Made by a program: the position numbers and the translations under genes
NCBI RefSeq assembly: GCF_001653235.2
Contig: NC_035792.1
Coordinates: 124,001-188,000, forward strand
Direction of reading: 5' to 3'
Length of the DNA stretch: 64,000 nucleotides
Source of the DNA: Pochonia chlamydosporia 170
Taxonomy: Eukaryota; Ascomycota; Sordariomycetes; Hypocreales; Clavicipitaceae
Shown: positions 9,915 through 23,223 of the stretch, piece after piece
Layout of the letters: each line of letters begins with the position of its first letter
Position numbering within the stretch: position 1 is the stretch's first letter
Notes under the pieces: model-generated
What the model was told of the DNA's origin: nothing
The model's database searches: none
Seen by the model: the letters and a program-made list of their open reading frames with translations, nothing else

Positions 9915-10690
9915 TTAAGTTTTTTTTTCTTCGGCAGAGTGAGTAGAATCAGTCTCGGTGTGTGCCTCCGCCTCCTTTGCCTTCTCATCCTGGTCCTTCT
10001 TCAAATCCCAGCAACTAACAACAAAAACGAGGAAGCGGAAAATGCTTTAATAGTTTCATGGTTAGTATCAAGACGACATGAGATAAACAGGTTGACGATT
10101 ACGTACAAGGCAGCGGTTGCCAAGGCCGCGCTCGCCCAGTTCAAGGCAGAGATGATGCCGTCTTCCGGTTCCCATTCCGACTTCAACTTCAACACCCAGG
10201 CAGCTAAAACGCAAGCACCTACGTAGACAGTCATAAAGCCGTCCACGAGATGACGAACAACTAGAGGCATTACGCGGGGCCTAAATGCAAGCCAGAACCT
10301 CATAATCACGACTACATCCCAAATTGCAGAAATAATGCACTAAGAAATGTCAGCACACGCTCTCCTTATGTCGTGTCGTGGTGTAATACATACCGCATGA
10401 AAGAGGACCCTTAGCGCCACCGTGTCGCCCATCACACCTGCAATTATCGCAACGACTATCACCCCCAACGAGCAAATCAAGGGCAACGATTGGCAAAGCA
10501 CCCGAACCTTCCAGTGCGTTGCTTGACTGTTGTTGGTTTTTGTCACCCCTGAGGTGGAGTCCATTCTGTTCTTTCCTCCAACAGAGTTTTGTCGCTGGGT
10601 GAGCTTCGAATCCGTCGTTGTTGGGTTCATCTTTGTTTCGGAGGTCGGTGTGGTGGAAAACCAAGAGACAATTGAATAAACTAGCGACAT
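9915..10690 (-). CDS. four-helix membrane protein, MARVEL-like topology
   Basis: Three exons on the minus strand (10690-10394, 10339-10107, 10044-9915) join in phase to about 219 residues. The introns are 54 and 62 nt; the second has a perfect TACTAAC branch. Four hydrophobic segments follow a polar N-terminal tail: about residues 62-88 (ICSLGVIVVAIIAGVM), 94-123, 132-155 and 160-190 (ending FIFRFLVFVVSCWDLKK). After them comes a short charged tail rich in Lys and Glu. This four-helix layout with cytosolic ends is typical of fungal MARVEL-type or unnamed integral membrane proteins; the function is unknown. A second in-frame ATG at 10630 would shorten the tail by 20 residues and may be the real start. 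Only the exon structure and topology are seen; family placement is a suggestion. Confidence 0.7.
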
Positions 10691-13600
10691 TAAGCAAAGT
10701 GCTCTTTGTCAATCGTCTCAACGGCTTACACTCTCGGGAGCTGGCGTTCTTATTTGGAGCTATGGTACTGCTGTGCCGTCATGGGTGGGTTGGTCGCGTG
10801 CTCTGGTTTGCTTTGCTGGCCAAATGGTGATTGATGCGGACAAAGTAAGAGAAGAAATGTTGCGAGTGGCCGAATCAAATACTCTTTGGCCTCTGAACTC
10901 ATTCATCCTGTTTAAAGTAGCCATGTTGAGTGAATAAGACGCCGCTTTATGTTCAGTGGTGCTTCTTCATAAGTACTGAACCTACCCGTCCGGGTCAGGC
11001 GATCAACTTGGGCATTGGTGCTATGAACAGTATTTTGAATTTGGCTGAAAGTGTCCCTCTGAAAGTTTCTTTGTCCTCGGCCAACCAAGATTAGATGTAG
11101 TTCTGTCTGTGTTGTATTCCGCACGTCAAAACTCGCAAGTTCATATGAGGCAACATGATTCCAGTGTTGTGAGAACAGTTGATATACAAAATCATAGTAC
11201 CTAAATCTTCCGTTGTCATAGCAGGCTTTTTCCGAGTTTCGCTAGACCAACCGATTCACAACCCGCAGCATAGGCTCAAATCTGTATTTCTCTTGCTCAT
11301 GTCGAACAACAACAGCACAGTCCCTGCTTTCTCGAAATATAGCAAAGGTAGTCTGTACAATTTTGCTTGCACACTCAGATTTGAAACAGCATTCCATACT
11401 AGACATGCTCATGTTCAGATTCAAGTGAGAAAGGATGGTTACACACATCGTCGGCGTCTAAGTTGCGGTCGTGTAACTTGAGAGTAATCCAAGTCAGCTT
11501 CTGGTGTGCTGTTCGACAGTATCTCTGCGAACAGGTGCGCCTTTTCAAGCTTCAACTGAGATATTGGCTTTCTTGAGCTGGAACATGTCACAGAGATGAG
11601 GCAATGTTCGATCACTGAAACGACGGTGTAAGCTGTGTGTTTTTGCCATAGATGGCACGTCGTCTGGTCACTAATAGTTTCCACTGATCGACCGTCAGTC
11701 ACGGCGAATATTGTCCTGAACTGCCCTCAAATTCACAGAGGTGCATTTTCCGGATGTTTTGATTACCATCCTTTCGACCTTTTTGGCTCATAATTAGGCA
11801 ACCAATGCGGTATCAGCCGGCGGGCATAGGATATTTGCTAACACGTGTGGGTTGTGTAGACAGATCAAGAGGACCGAAGTAGAGTGCAGTTAGGGTCACC
11901 ATGACTCAGGTTGACCATTTCAAAAGAGGTAGCATGCAAAAGCAAGTGGGAATAGAAGAGGTCAATATGACCTGGGGCTCATTTTCGGTGGTGTTGGTGT
12001 TGTTGATGCATGAGGGTTCTAGATCCCACGCAGAACCTGTCGTGCAAACTACCAATTTAATTCCCTGTCAATATAACGTGCATTATGCACCAGGCTGTCC
12101 TTATGCAAGATTATTTGGATATTGGCGGTATTGAGTGCGATATTATAAAATTGTTCCGAGTCGAACGTGCCAAACGGGATTGCAGGCAGGACAAGCCCAA
12201 TATCTGCCACCAGATGACAGTGGCTAGAATAAATTCGGTGACAGGGATGTCGAGGCTATTGCCGGACATCGATGCGGGCTGCTTTATGGCACAGATTGCT
12301 CTGCTGTCAATGTTTCATCAAGTGCGCCTTGCAGATCCAGGGTCCGTGGTCGCATTTTTGGGTCGTCGCCACGTCAGATGTCGGGAGTCGCATGAAGAAA
12401 CGAGTGGATGTGGGAGATTGGGGCCAAGACTGTTGGGTCAGTGTTGCGCCATCGTTGAGGGCTAGTAAAATTTGCATCATGTCGTGAATACACCATGTCC
12501 AACTGAGAGATTCATTGTAGATATTTTCAGTGTCTTTCACGAGGTCGACGAGGGATGACGAACGAAGCGGAAATCGAGCCAGTACTCAGTCATTAGTCGA
12601 TGCGGGAAATCTATAAATATATTCGGCAGCAACTAGATTCGTTCGACGGCCCGTCGGTAGATACGCACATAACATTTGCCAAAACGATTGGGACAAAGAT
12701 AACTGAGTCCTTAGGGACATGTCGGTAGTCGGAACTTGGGTCCTTGGGTGCATCATCCATGGTAGTGATTGTAGTGAAGTGAAATTGGCTGGCACAGCCC
12801 CAGAAGCTGACGTTGGGCATTTGCCATGAACCCACAACACGCACAATCAGGTCTAGCCTGCCTTTTGTGCACAACAGTTTGCTCTCCCATGATGCAAGGT
12901 GCGAGGGGCAATGAAGCTGTGGAACCCGAAATAGCTAGGTGTCATGCTGAATTAGCCGGGGGTGAGAAATCGAAGGTGAAGAAGTGATTTGGCGCATGTG
13001 TGATGCAGTGATGGAGTGAAGGAGTGAAGGGCAATCGTGAATTTGGCGAGGATGGCTGACTCGCCTGCTGGATGGCGTGGAAAGAGCCCAAGGGTGTGGT
13101 GCCAGCTTCTGGTGCATGGATGATCCATATCTTGCCAGCTCTTGGTTGTTCTCAATTGTCTCTATTTTGTGTTTGTAGTTTGATTGTTGGAATGCGAGAC
13201 GCACAAATGTTCTGGTAGAATTCAAATTCCATTGTCACTCGACTTTGAGGTCCTGGATGCTTGTTGTGTTTGAGAGGGAAGGAACATTGAAGAATGAAAC
13301 GACTTGACACCTGCCGTGTGAGATGCGAGTCCAACGCAGTTGAGTGCAGTCCAGTCTGGTGCCTGCGACGGTGACGTAAGTCCCTGACTGGTGGACCAGA
13401 CTGGATCATTTTCGACGGCAGTCATCAAACCCATCTGCCTTCACCTCATGCATCAGATACCACATGTGTAGGCATTTCCGGACAGGCGGCCGGCAACTGG
13501 AGCAACCAGGACCAGCCGGAACCCCGACATTTGAACATTTGCACCACCATACCACCAAGCCTGATTGCATGGACCAGACCCTTGTTGACGAACAAAACTG

Positions 13601-14050
13601 ACCAGACCTCACCTCACCTCTCAAAGCCTTTGGCGCCTGTTCAGCCCAAGAGACGCCTCCATGCCCATGCCCGCAAAGAGAAGAGCCACCATCACCATTA
13701 AGCTCAACGGTTGGATGGCTGAGCAATCGAGCCACGCCGTACCGAGGAGAGCTTTTCTTCTTTCTTCTTTCTGCTGAACGCCGCCAAGACTTTGACACGA
13801 TACCGTCTTTGCTCTCGAGCCGTACATATTCTCTGCCCTTCGTTTGCGTTGCAGCCTTTCGTTGATTTCTCTCATTTTCACTGACTTCACAGCATATGTC
13901 CAGCCAGCAAATTTCTTTATCAGCCCTGAACGCCGTCAAGCACCACTAGCCGCCACCACAACAACCACAACTACATCCACGTCATCTCAGGTTTCCACTT
14001 ACGAATCATCCAGCCTATTTCCCTCTCCCTCACAAGCGCTCCAGCATACC
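10691..14050. other. 3.4 kb intergenic, no gene supported
   Basis: ORFs on both strands up to 177 codons (13406-13939, minus) show no domain and no consistent splice structure; I take them as chance. The right third (13330-13620) has several GTCTGG/CCAGAC words (for example GTCCAGTCTGGTG, GGACCAGACTGG, GGACCAGACCC), and 13930-14040 is a CA-rich leader for the gene at 14051. The stretch may hold promoters for both neighbours, which point away from it. Confidence 0.5.
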
Positions 14051-15844
14051 ATGGAGGCCAAGTCTTTGGCCGACCTCAACGTCCTCGCAGGGAATCCACC
14101 AAGCTATTGTGCAGAGACGGAGGGCCGAAAGAAGCCAGAGCCTCTCGTCTTGTACATCGCTCGTGTTCCACACACAAACGGTATTGCCCATCCACCAGAC
14201 CGCATATACATTGCCGGCACCTTCCATAATAACTAACAGGCCTACCCAGATGTCATTCTTTCAACACTAAAGCCTCAAGAGAGGAACGTTACAGACCAAG
14301 ATGTCTTGAGTGCTCTGTACTACGTGCATCTGGAACCACCTTCGAGTGATCCGGATGCCCCCGAACCACTCCGTGATGAGAGAGCGTACCGTTCTAGTGA
14401 GGATAGTGGTCGTTCGCCGCAAACCATCGCTCGAAAGCCCGTGCCTGGTTCGGCCCGTCCTCTCACCCCTGACAGCTTGCCAAACGGGGTTCACACCTCC
14501 CAGCAGACCACGGATTTGACTGTCGCTACATTACCACAGACTGGTGATGGGTCTGGAAACGGAACAACGATGAATAATCATGTTCCTACAAATGGGCCGG
14601 AACGAACCGCCGCAGGCTTGCATACGGGCATGCCAACGAGAAAGCCAGTAGGGCCACGGCCAATGATGGCCAACCCGGTTCCCTCTGTGCCCGCCGTTGC
14701 CCAAGAATGCTCCGTGTCGGAAAAAGATGGGAATGAAAAGCAATACAATCCTACAATCCCTCCATTGGATACGTCGGTACCACCCGCCAGCGCTGGCAAT
14801 TCGCATATCAACGTCTCTCCAATCCGCCCACGACCAATGCAGCAAACGCATAGTAGATCACCATCTCCTCGAAAGCGTGGTATGGCTTCCACTGGAAATC
14901 CTTTCACCTTAACCATAATTCGAAAAGATCCCAGTACCTCGAGCCAATGGAACGTTGGACGAGTTTACTCGCGACAACTTGATCAGCTGTCAGCTCAGCC
15001 CGACTCACATATACCCCTCTTGCAGACATCTGGTTTCAAATCTTCCACAAGCTCATCAAGATACCCACCAATAGATATTGATCTAGAAACATCAGGATAT
15101 GCCAAATTCCGCAACATGGCATTTAAGATTAACAGCGCGAACGAAGAAGGCGGGATGGGGACCCCAGTGCCAGCAGTACGACCGAGCATCGATGAGAGAA
15201 GCACCATGAGAGGGGAGATAGGCGTCTTCTCCCGACGAGTCGCAATGGAATACACCAAGAGCTTCAAAACAAATATGAAAGAGGCTTTCCATACCGTGGG
15301 CGAGGTTACGAAGTCTGCCATAAATCGGCACAGAAGTGATAGCGTTACGTCAAACGCCTCACAGAAAGCCGATGCTCCAGCGATGCCGGACTCGATTATT
15401 ACATCCGGGCCGCCGCCAGAAGGAATGAAACCGCGCGGGTACACATTTCAAAGCCCCTGGGATGGGAAATGTGTGTTTCAAACACAAATGGATGGTAAAA
15501 GCGTCGTGTGTCAGCACACACTCGACGGTCCAAACTCTGAAAGCGCCATGGTGAGCGAGTTGCGTTTCAACCTGCTCTCCTCCCCAGAACAAACCAATGG
15601 GCCTAAAGGTGCACGGGAAAACTTCAGCAACCTTTTCAAAGTAGGGGCAGTTGCAAAAGAAAGTGGTATTGGTGCCGAACCGTTGTACACCAACGTCGGA
15701 GCTGAGCATGCTGGCGGGGGCCGAAACGGCCGGGAAGCGAAGTTGGGTAAATTAATCATCTATGATGTTGGCCTCAAGATGCTTGATCTGTTGGTAGCAT
15801 CCAATATGGGAGTCTGGTGGGGAGCTTGGGAAAAGCACTTTTAA
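14051..15844 (+). CDS. conserved fungal protein of unknown function
   Basis: Two exons (14051-14180 and 14250-15844) give about 574 residues. The intron has an ACTAAC branch 12 nt before its AG. A nearer AG at 14238-14239 would break the frame, so 14249 was chosen, giving the uninterrupted text ARVPHTNDVILSTLKPQ. The ATG lies in ACCATGG. An ordered N-terminal piece (LYIARVP, then VLSALYYVHLE) is followed by a long Pro/Ser/Thr-rich disordered region (about 100-270) with SRSPSPRKRG. The C-terminal half is more compact: NPFTLTIIRKDPSTSSQWNV, YAKFRNMAFKI, SPWDGKCVFQTQMDGKSVVCQ, VSELRFNL, and a final hydrophobic/aromatic end (MGVWWGAWEKHF). The paired DGK-C repeats suggest a beta-rich fold. I recognise the layout as a broadly conserved ascomycete protein but know no function. 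Confidence 0.75.
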
Positions 15845-16748
15845 GTCTGCCGGCCTACGGAGTATGTGCGGTGTAGCTGATTGTTTTTCATTTGACCTTT
15901 GTTTAGAGGATCGGTCATGCCTTTCCCATGATTGTTGTTATCATATCCTCACCTCTAGGGAGAGAATCTTACGGATGGGGTTGCTGTTACTCTGGTTTGT
16001 GTTTCGCTGTTAACGAAGAAACGGTGCAACGATCTCAAGTCTGTATTTTACGAGTCCATGCATTTGTTGGCATCATAGCGTATAGCGTAGCTGCATGGCA
16101 AGTTATTATGTACAATACACCAGCGATTTTGATGGCTTTGAGGTTGGAAGAGGTGACGAGTCGAGTAAAAGGACATATACAGCAGACAAGCCGATGTAGA
16201 TAACGATCTCGCTCCAGTGGCCAAGTTTCTGCAAAACGAAAGATAAATGATGCCAACTTTTTGAAGGTATTGTTAGTATCAATCGCTTAATTTTCACCAG
16301 GCCATGGTGGCGATGCTGACTTACACAACCTCAAGTTTGGCACTGCATCCACGCCACCATGTTGGCCGCCACAAAGTCGCCCAACAATGGGACAAAATGT
16401 AAATAACGCAAAAATGAAAGTACAGATCAACTTTATCGGATATCAATAAATATGAAATTCATTTCCCTTGCGCAGTGCATGATTGAAGAGTTTCGCTGCC
16501 AAATTGCCAGAAACGGTCACGTGCAGAGTCACGGGCCGCAGTGCCACCAATCACGTCCCGAATAATGTAATCCCGCAGTAACAAGCCTCCCAAATGGAGC
16601 AAAGAAATCCATCACGTCAAACAGTCGTTCACTCCAGCCCTTTCTCTATCGCCACCAATCTCCCCTCCAAGTTGGCAACCCCCCAACTTCGCCTCGTCGA
16701 CTGGCCAACTTTAAACATCACGACGACGAATTGATCACTGTGCATCCA
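15845..16748. other. intergenic with complex I gene promoter
   Basis: No gene seen. The right part is the promoter of the 23-kDa complex I subunit, with the E-box/CCAAT pair listed separately and a pyrimidine/CA-rich leader from about 16610. Confidence 0.6.
16517..16553 (+). promoter_or_regulatory. TCACGTG and CCAATCA pair before the 23-kDa complex I gene
   Basis: TCACGTG at 16517-16523 (Cbf1-type E-box) and CCAATCA at 16547-16553 (HAP/CCAAT complex site) lie about 230 and 200 bp before the ATG. HAP-type factors are known to drive respiratory genes in fungi. The same pair precedes the acyl carrier protein gene. Sites are seen; factor binding is inferred. Confidence 0.5.
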
Positions 16749-17766
16749 ATGGCGCCGGCTCTGCACACCTCTGCCGCCATGCTCGTGCGACGACAGCTGG
16801 CCGGAGCTCCGAGCACCACCAGCTCGCTGGCTGTTGTGGCCAACCGACTCGTGGCCGCACAGCAGTACCAGACTCGAGGATACGCTACTCCCATGGGCCC
16901 TCCTCCCAAGAACTTCCGAACGAGCAGGCAAACCGAGTGGCCGTGGGACAAGGAGAAGACGCTGGACCGGTTGGGCAAGTACTTCCTCTTGACAGAGATG
17001 GCGAGAGGAATGTACGTCCTGATGGAGCAGTTCTTCCGACCTCCGTATGTGGATTGAGCCTTGGTTTCACGTCCCTGAACTCAATTGGGATGTGGGAGTG
17101 GATTGTGTAGCTGACTGGTTGTGTGTACAGGTACACCATTTACTACCCTTTCGAGAAGGTATGGAATGATGCGGTGGACAGAATGTCGGCCATTGATGAA
17201 TTGTGACGGCTCAATTGACACGCTTCAGGGTCCTATTTCCCCCCGATTCCGTGGCGAGCACGCCCTGAGACGATATCCTTCCGGTGAAGAGCGTTGCATT
17301 GCCTGCAAGCTCTGCGAGGCTGTACGTTATATTGCCATTGTCATTGTTTTTTCGATTTTGGAATGAAAACGACATGATGTTCCATCGAAATTCTTCATCA
17401 GAGCCATGAGAATTGACTTGTTTCAGATTTGCCCTGCCCAAGCCATCACCATCGAGGCTGAAGAACGTGCCGACGGCTCACGCAGAACTACTCGTTACGA
17501 TATCGACATGACCAAGTGCATCTACTGCGGTTTTTGCCAGGAATCATGCCCCGTTGATGCGATTGTGGAGAGTCCCAATGCCGAATATGCTACCGAGACG
17601 AGAGAAGAGTTGCTGTACAACAAGGGTGCGTACAACTATGTGGCAAATGTGATTTTGGCACGCAGACCAGATGCTGACTTTTGTTGCAGAGAAACTTTTG
17701 GCCAACGGAGACAAGTGGGAGCCTGAGCTGGCGGCTGCTATTCGCGCTGATGCCCCTTACCGATAA
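16749..17766 (+). CDS. NADH:ubiquinone oxidoreductase 23-kDa Fe-S subunit (NDUFS8/TYKY)
   Basis: Five exons (16749-17044, 17131-17158, 17229-17321, 17427-17625, 17690-17766) join in phase to about 230 residues, near the usual ~210-230. The second exon is only 28 nt. The N-terminus is Ala/Arg/Ser-rich without acids, a mitochondrial targeting sequence. Two ferredoxin-type motifs bind two 4Fe-4S clusters (N6a and N6b): [12 protein letters not shown] (Cys 131, 134, 137, 141) and [12 protein letters not shown] (Cys 170, 173, 176, 180). These pass electrons towards the ubiquinone site in the matrix arm of complex I. The end [17 protein letters not shown] is also typical. The gene precedes another complex I component on the same strand, 811 bp downstream. 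The ATG at 16749 was taken; a second at 16779 is possible. Confidence 0.96.
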
Positions 17767-18577
17767 TTCTATTTACTAAACACCGCCACCACCTTGTTTC
17801 ACCATTCCCTTTGTATCTTGTAGAGGTAGCCTGGCGAAAGGTAGAGGTAGAAGAGATTGGTTGTACATAAAATGATGAAGAGCATTCTGTTAAATGTAAA
17901 ATTGTGAAGCATTGTCCGCGGTGCTTGTTAATGTGTTGTTGCAGCCACTGGAAACGAAGTGCCAAATCATATCCCACTTTTCCCATAATTGTGATATTTA
18001 ACAATTCAATGACTCCCGCGTGCCAAGATATGAACCAACTTGAGCTCTCTTAAGCATAGAGTATTAGAACGTACTTATGTACCTGCTCCGTGAAAAGCCA
18101 TCCCACCTCGGCTATGACAAACTTGTAGAGTACCAATTCACGAGGACTTAACACCAAACCATGACTCCAATTGACCAAAAACAAATCCAAAAAGCAAGAA
18201 AATAAAAACAGAAGAGAATATACCCAAAAATAACACAACATCTACCACGCACGTATACGACCAACTCTTCATATCAAAACACGCCCAACTCCCGGGTACC
18301 ACCCACCAATCACAACACCCCCGATCCAAATTCCACATCACGTGACACCCCAGCTCCTTTGCTCCCCCCAGCCAGGCTAGCTCCGACCTCCGTACGCCAA
18401 AAGAGCGAAACAACGAGAAATTTATCATCGTCACCTCTCCAAACCACCAACCCTACCATCCGCATCGTCACGCCACGCCAGCACGACAGAGTGTCAATTG
18501 CCCCCTCAATTGACGCATCCCCCCTTCCCACTCGACCATTTCGTCCACTCCTGCCATTTTTCTCCATCCTCGTCACA
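17767..18577. other. intergenic between the two complex I genes
   Basis: This carries the 3' end of the Fe-S subunit gene and the promoter and leader of the acyl carrier protein gene. No further gene seen; apparent minus-strand ORFs are AT-driven. Confidence 0.6.
18306..18345 (+). promoter_or_regulatory. CCAATCA and TCACGTGA pair before the mitochondrial ACP gene
   Basis: CCAATCA at 18306-18312 and the palindrome TCACGTGA at 18338-18345 lie about 270 and 240 bp before the ATG. The pair has the same ~30-bp separation as before the 23-kDa subunit gene, though in reversed order. A coregulated respiratory promoter is inferred. Confidence 0.5.
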
Positions 18578-19135
<558 letters not shown>

Positions 19136-20461
19136 TTTATACCGATGAACCTTTGTACTATTATCTCTACTCCCGGGAAACGGAAAAGAGGATTTGGGGA
19201 TGGATGGATGGATGGAAATGTGGATGTAACTGTTTATAGAATAGTGGATGATGCCAAGACAATATCACATTTTCGAATACCGGCCGAGTGCGACTGCTGA
19301 TGCGATGGTATATGTTATGTTGTGTCTACAATGTACGGCGTGGATGTGTTTTTGTGACGGTGGTATACTTTTGGGTAGGGACATGACAACTTTCTTCGAC
19401 ACACAACATGTTATGCTTCCACGGAACATACTGCCTTATTACTATCATTAACTGTAGGCCGCGCTCCTTCAGTCACATACTTCAACACAAACTACAGAGA
19501 CAGTTCTGTCATTAACCCATCTACCAGCCATTACAACATCTCACCATTCGTCCAAACATACCATATACACCCCAAGTAGTCTCACCCACCACATCAAATC
19601 ATCGCTACAAATGGAAACGGAAAAAACCAAACCACATAGCAAAGCACCAATTTTGACAACACATACAAGTCGTACATGACAAAGAAAAGGGGTTGCAAGA
19701 ACTAAAAAAAGACTCTTGTATAGAATGACGCCAATATGTGGCTGGCGTCGCCTCCCTGGGTACGACAGCAAACGCAAAGGACAAAGTGAAATGAAACCTT
19801 GAGGACTGAGAAAATAGAGTAAACAAACGATAAATGCCGTCCAGTATGTGTTTGAGATTCCGTTGGTCGTAATAACGCCTTCTTTCTTTTTGAATTTTCG
19901 CAGGACTAGATGCGTATCTAGCCTGACGTAGCCAATTTCGACCAAGTCTGATTCTGATTCAAACGAGTCAACAACCAAAAATTAACATACAGCCTAACCA
20001 TAAGCCAAGCCGAGCCAACCGAGCCAATTCGAGCCAAGCCAAAAGATAAGGTCATTGGACAGCAACAAATATAAAATAAAAAAAGAAGAACCATAAACAA
20101 ATAAAAATGAGCAAAAAATAACCTGTCGCGCCTGTATCCCCAACCTCAAGAATTTTAAGCACCTTGATATGATCCGTCCCATTGTTTTAATCTCTCTTTG
20201 TCTCTCTCCACGTCTCTTCTTTTTGTTGGGTATCCCCTCATTATCGTCCTCACGTCATCGCAAGACCAAATGGCCTGGATGGGTGCCAGTTGTGTCTGAT
20301 GACGAAGTGTTTCAGAGCGTAAAAGCATTTATGCCGTGTTATGCAGCTTCGTAAAGTCTCTTGTTGGCCCGTTCCAGGCCTCTTCTATTTCGCTATGACT
20401 GTTGCATGTTGCATCAAAATCGTGAAACGCCTGAATAAAAATGCTCCGGGCATGATGCCAA
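19136..20461. other. convergent 3' region with a GGAT microsatellite
   Basis: This lies between the 3' ends of the ACP and CCCH genes. It contains a short (GGAT)n run at about 19197-19216 and AT-rich sequence with A-runs near 20060-20120. No gene is supported; the apparent minus ORFs at 19541-20182 look like AT-driven open frames. Confidence 0.6.
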
Positions 20462-22794
20462 TCATCGGCCGTTGACTGGCACGGAGTCTCTGCCCTCCTT
20501 TGACCCGCTGTTGGATGCGTTCTTCCCAGCAACTGCGCTGGCGTAGCTGCCCAAGGCTCCCATGCTCAAGCCAGCAGAGATTCGCTTTCGCATCCTCGCA
20601 CTAGGTGCCTCATCTTCCTCTTCCATACTAAAGACAAAGGCGGGGTCCTCCTCGTCGATTGGAGTAGTAAAGCGACCAGTCACAGATGAGCTGATGCTTC
20701 CACTGGACACATGGCGCTCCATCGCACGGTCTTTGCCAATGGGTGCGAGGCTGCTGGACGGCAGCCGTGCCGTAGTAGGATGCAGATGAGGACTAGAACC
20801 GGAGCCACTGATTGCATCGTCTAATTTGCTGCGCTGCAATTGCTGGGAGAGGACGGACATGGATTCGCTGGCAGACCGTCCAGCAGAAGGACGGCCAATT
20901 GGTCCAGAGCCTTTGTAATCGTCGCCCATTTCCTGGGCCAGAGTTGACTTTCTCAAAGGGCTGCCCACATGGCCAAAGGCCGAACCGGCACCTCGGGCTG
21001 CTCTGGTTGCGTCTTCTTCCTCCTTCTGTCGTTGAAAGAGCGAACCCCAGCGGCTGGGGCTCGTTCCCATTGGGCTGCCATATTTGAGCGCTTCTATGGC
21101 ATGTTCGTCCCGCATAGAACTAGAGCCACGCCTGGCCTTTTCAGCGGGCGTCAGGAGTTCTTGGAGATTCTCAGGGACGTAGTTTTCGGGTAAATTGTCG
21201 TCGTCAAAGGCAAACTCGGCCTCCCAATCTCGGTCCACCGACGATGTCTTGGGCATGCTGGAGCTAAGCATCCGAGGCTTGGCGTATCTGGATGAATGCA
21301 TAGCTCGTTTGCCGAAATATTCATCGCCAATTGCGGACTGGGAGTTGGGCGGACTGCCAGCGGTCGGGGTCAAGTGCTCGGACGAGCCAAATGCCGACGT
21401 ATGCAGAAGCTTGAGCGTCTCCGAAGTCCGTGAGTCTTTGGCATTGCTAAGTGAGGGGGTAGGCGATTCGAGGCCAAACTTGGAGGGTACGGATGACGGC
21501 CATGGCGCGGCAGGAAAACGGGCTGCGTTGGAGATGCCGTTTGAGTCGAACGACGCAGGCAAAGGAGCATCGAGAATGGATAGACCTTTGCCATTCACTG
21601 GGGATAGGCCAAAGCCCAGTCGAGTCGGGTCGTCTTCTCGAGGAGAACCATAGTTGGAATGGGCGTATGGTGAGTCAATGGAGGGAATGCCGTTATCGAG
21701 ACTGGGCTGGCGTCCCAGATGGTGAGCGGGGCTCGCGATTTGGCGGTCATCCCATGGCGATTGTTCGGCTCCATAGAGCGAAGTTGTGAGTGCACTGGCA
21801 GAAGATTGGTGATAGCCGGTCGAGGCACCAGAGGTCGGAGATGCAGGGCTGGGAGAAGGTCGGCCAGCAAGGCCAATGGGAGATGTGCCTATCGTGACGC
21901 CATTTTTGCCGTAGTTTATTCGTCGACCGTCGGGTAGGACGTGAATATTTGCGCATTTGGGACCGAACTTGCAATTGCCCTGCAATGGGTTATGTTAGGG
22001 AGACTACACAGCAATACGATGGCAACTTGTCGACAGTGTCATCAACTCGCTGAATATGACATCTAAGCGAGAGTGAAGGGGCACGGGCACAAAATAAATA
22101 ACCTCACGCGACGTACCTTTGCAAAGTACTTGCAGATGTTTTCGGCCGCGGCTCCGAGGTCGTGACTGAAGGGACAAGCATTGCCGGCCTGACAGGCGCC
22201 TTGACGGAAGAACTTGCACGGAACATGGGCGGTATCTGCAATACGGAAAACAAGAACGATTAGCACACATATATATATTGTTTCAACACAAGGCGGTCCC
22301 GAGAGAGCGGTTCAGGTGAGGTGGACTGGACAAGCAGACTCGACTCGGGCTGAAGTGGTGAGGTGGTGGGGGCGGGACTCTGGGATGCAATGCAGCAGGC
22401 AATGTGAAGACAAAGCGCGCAGTTTTGCTCGCAACTTTGGTTGCAAAAGTCGGGGGGCCAACGTACTCGGAGGACTTCGCGGCATCATGGTAGAAGAGCT
22501 GGTGGAAGCAGCGCCATTTGGAATATTCAGGCTACCGCTCCGAACATGACGATATTCAGGCATGGCGACGGCGGGAATGGAGTGTCGCGTGTACGGTCGC
22601 CTCTTGCCAGCGCTCGAACTGGAACTTGAGCTGGGAGAAAGAAGAGGAGGCGGAGGAAGTCCAAGTGCAAGGCCAGGCATAGGCATGGACATGGACATGG
22701 ATGGGGGAGAGGCGAAACCGGGATAGACTGATGAGACAGCGATGGTGCTGGTGCTGAGAGTGGAGTGAGGGGACATGGCCGAGAAGCGATCCAT
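20462..22794 (-). CDS. CCCH zinc-finger RNA-binding protein
   Basis: Three minus-strand exons (22794-22467, 22235-22117, 21979-20462) join in phase to about 654 residues. The N-terminus is Ser/Pro-rich. Two adjacent C-x7-C-x5-C-x3-H fingers follow: CKFFRQGACQAGNACPFSH (about 115-133) and CKYFAKGNCKFGPKCANIH (about 142-160), then the conserved LPDGRRINYGK. An intron splits the second finger between KYFAK and GNCKF. The remaining ~490 residues are low-complexity Ser/Pro-rich with a short ordered island (ENYVPENLQELLTPAEKARRGSS, about 430-450). This is the layout of the fungal Lee1-like CCCH family, thought to bind mRNA; direct function is poorly known. The start MDRFSAMSP was preferred; an in-frame ATG at 22947 would add 51 residues. 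The upstream region is unusually long. Confidence 0.85.
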
Positions 22795-22980
22795 CAAAGT
22801 TGCGCCTGGTGCGGTCCAATGTTGCGTGGGGTCAACTGGTCGGGCTGGTTCCAGTGTCAATTTATTTTTTTGCCAGTCTGGCCCGGTTGTTTTTCTCAAT
22901 GTGGATGTTGATTTGACTGCACAATGTGTGTGTAAGCTGCCTGTCACTGGATAAAACCTGGTAGGTCAAGTTCTAGGCTT

Positions 22981-23011
22981 CTTGAGCACTTGAGCACTTG
23001 AGCACTTGAGC
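22981..23011. repeat. 8-bp tandem repeat CTTGAGCA
   Basis: Nearly four perfect copies of CTTGAGCA stand head to tail about 190 bp before the CCCH start codon, within its leader or promoter. Confidence 0.8.
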
Positions 23012-23223
23012 CCCTTGGTGGCTGGCGAATGCTCAATCTTCAATGTTCAATGTTGCTTTAGAAGGTCGAATCGGGTCACAGGGCCGAGTGCCGCTGTAAA
23101 GCGCAAGCCTTGGATCGCTGTTTTTGTGCTCGACAGCACTTGAGGGCTGTGGGGAACCCTGTTCAGTGGCTCGTTGCGCTAATCAACCAACCAGACAAGG
23201 TGTCAGCTTGAGGGCTCCAGTAC

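Noticed and set aside
13406..13939. 177-codon minus-strand ORF upstream of the gene at 14051
   Set aside because: It overlaps another open frame in the same region, has no domain, and lies in the CA-rich leader and promoter of the plus-strand gene.
14181..14239. Shorter intron in the gene at 14051 ending at the first CAG
   Set aside because: A 59-nt intron would leave the frame wrong, and its ACTAAC branch would be only about 2 nt before the AG; the AG at 14249 restores phase and the expected protein text.
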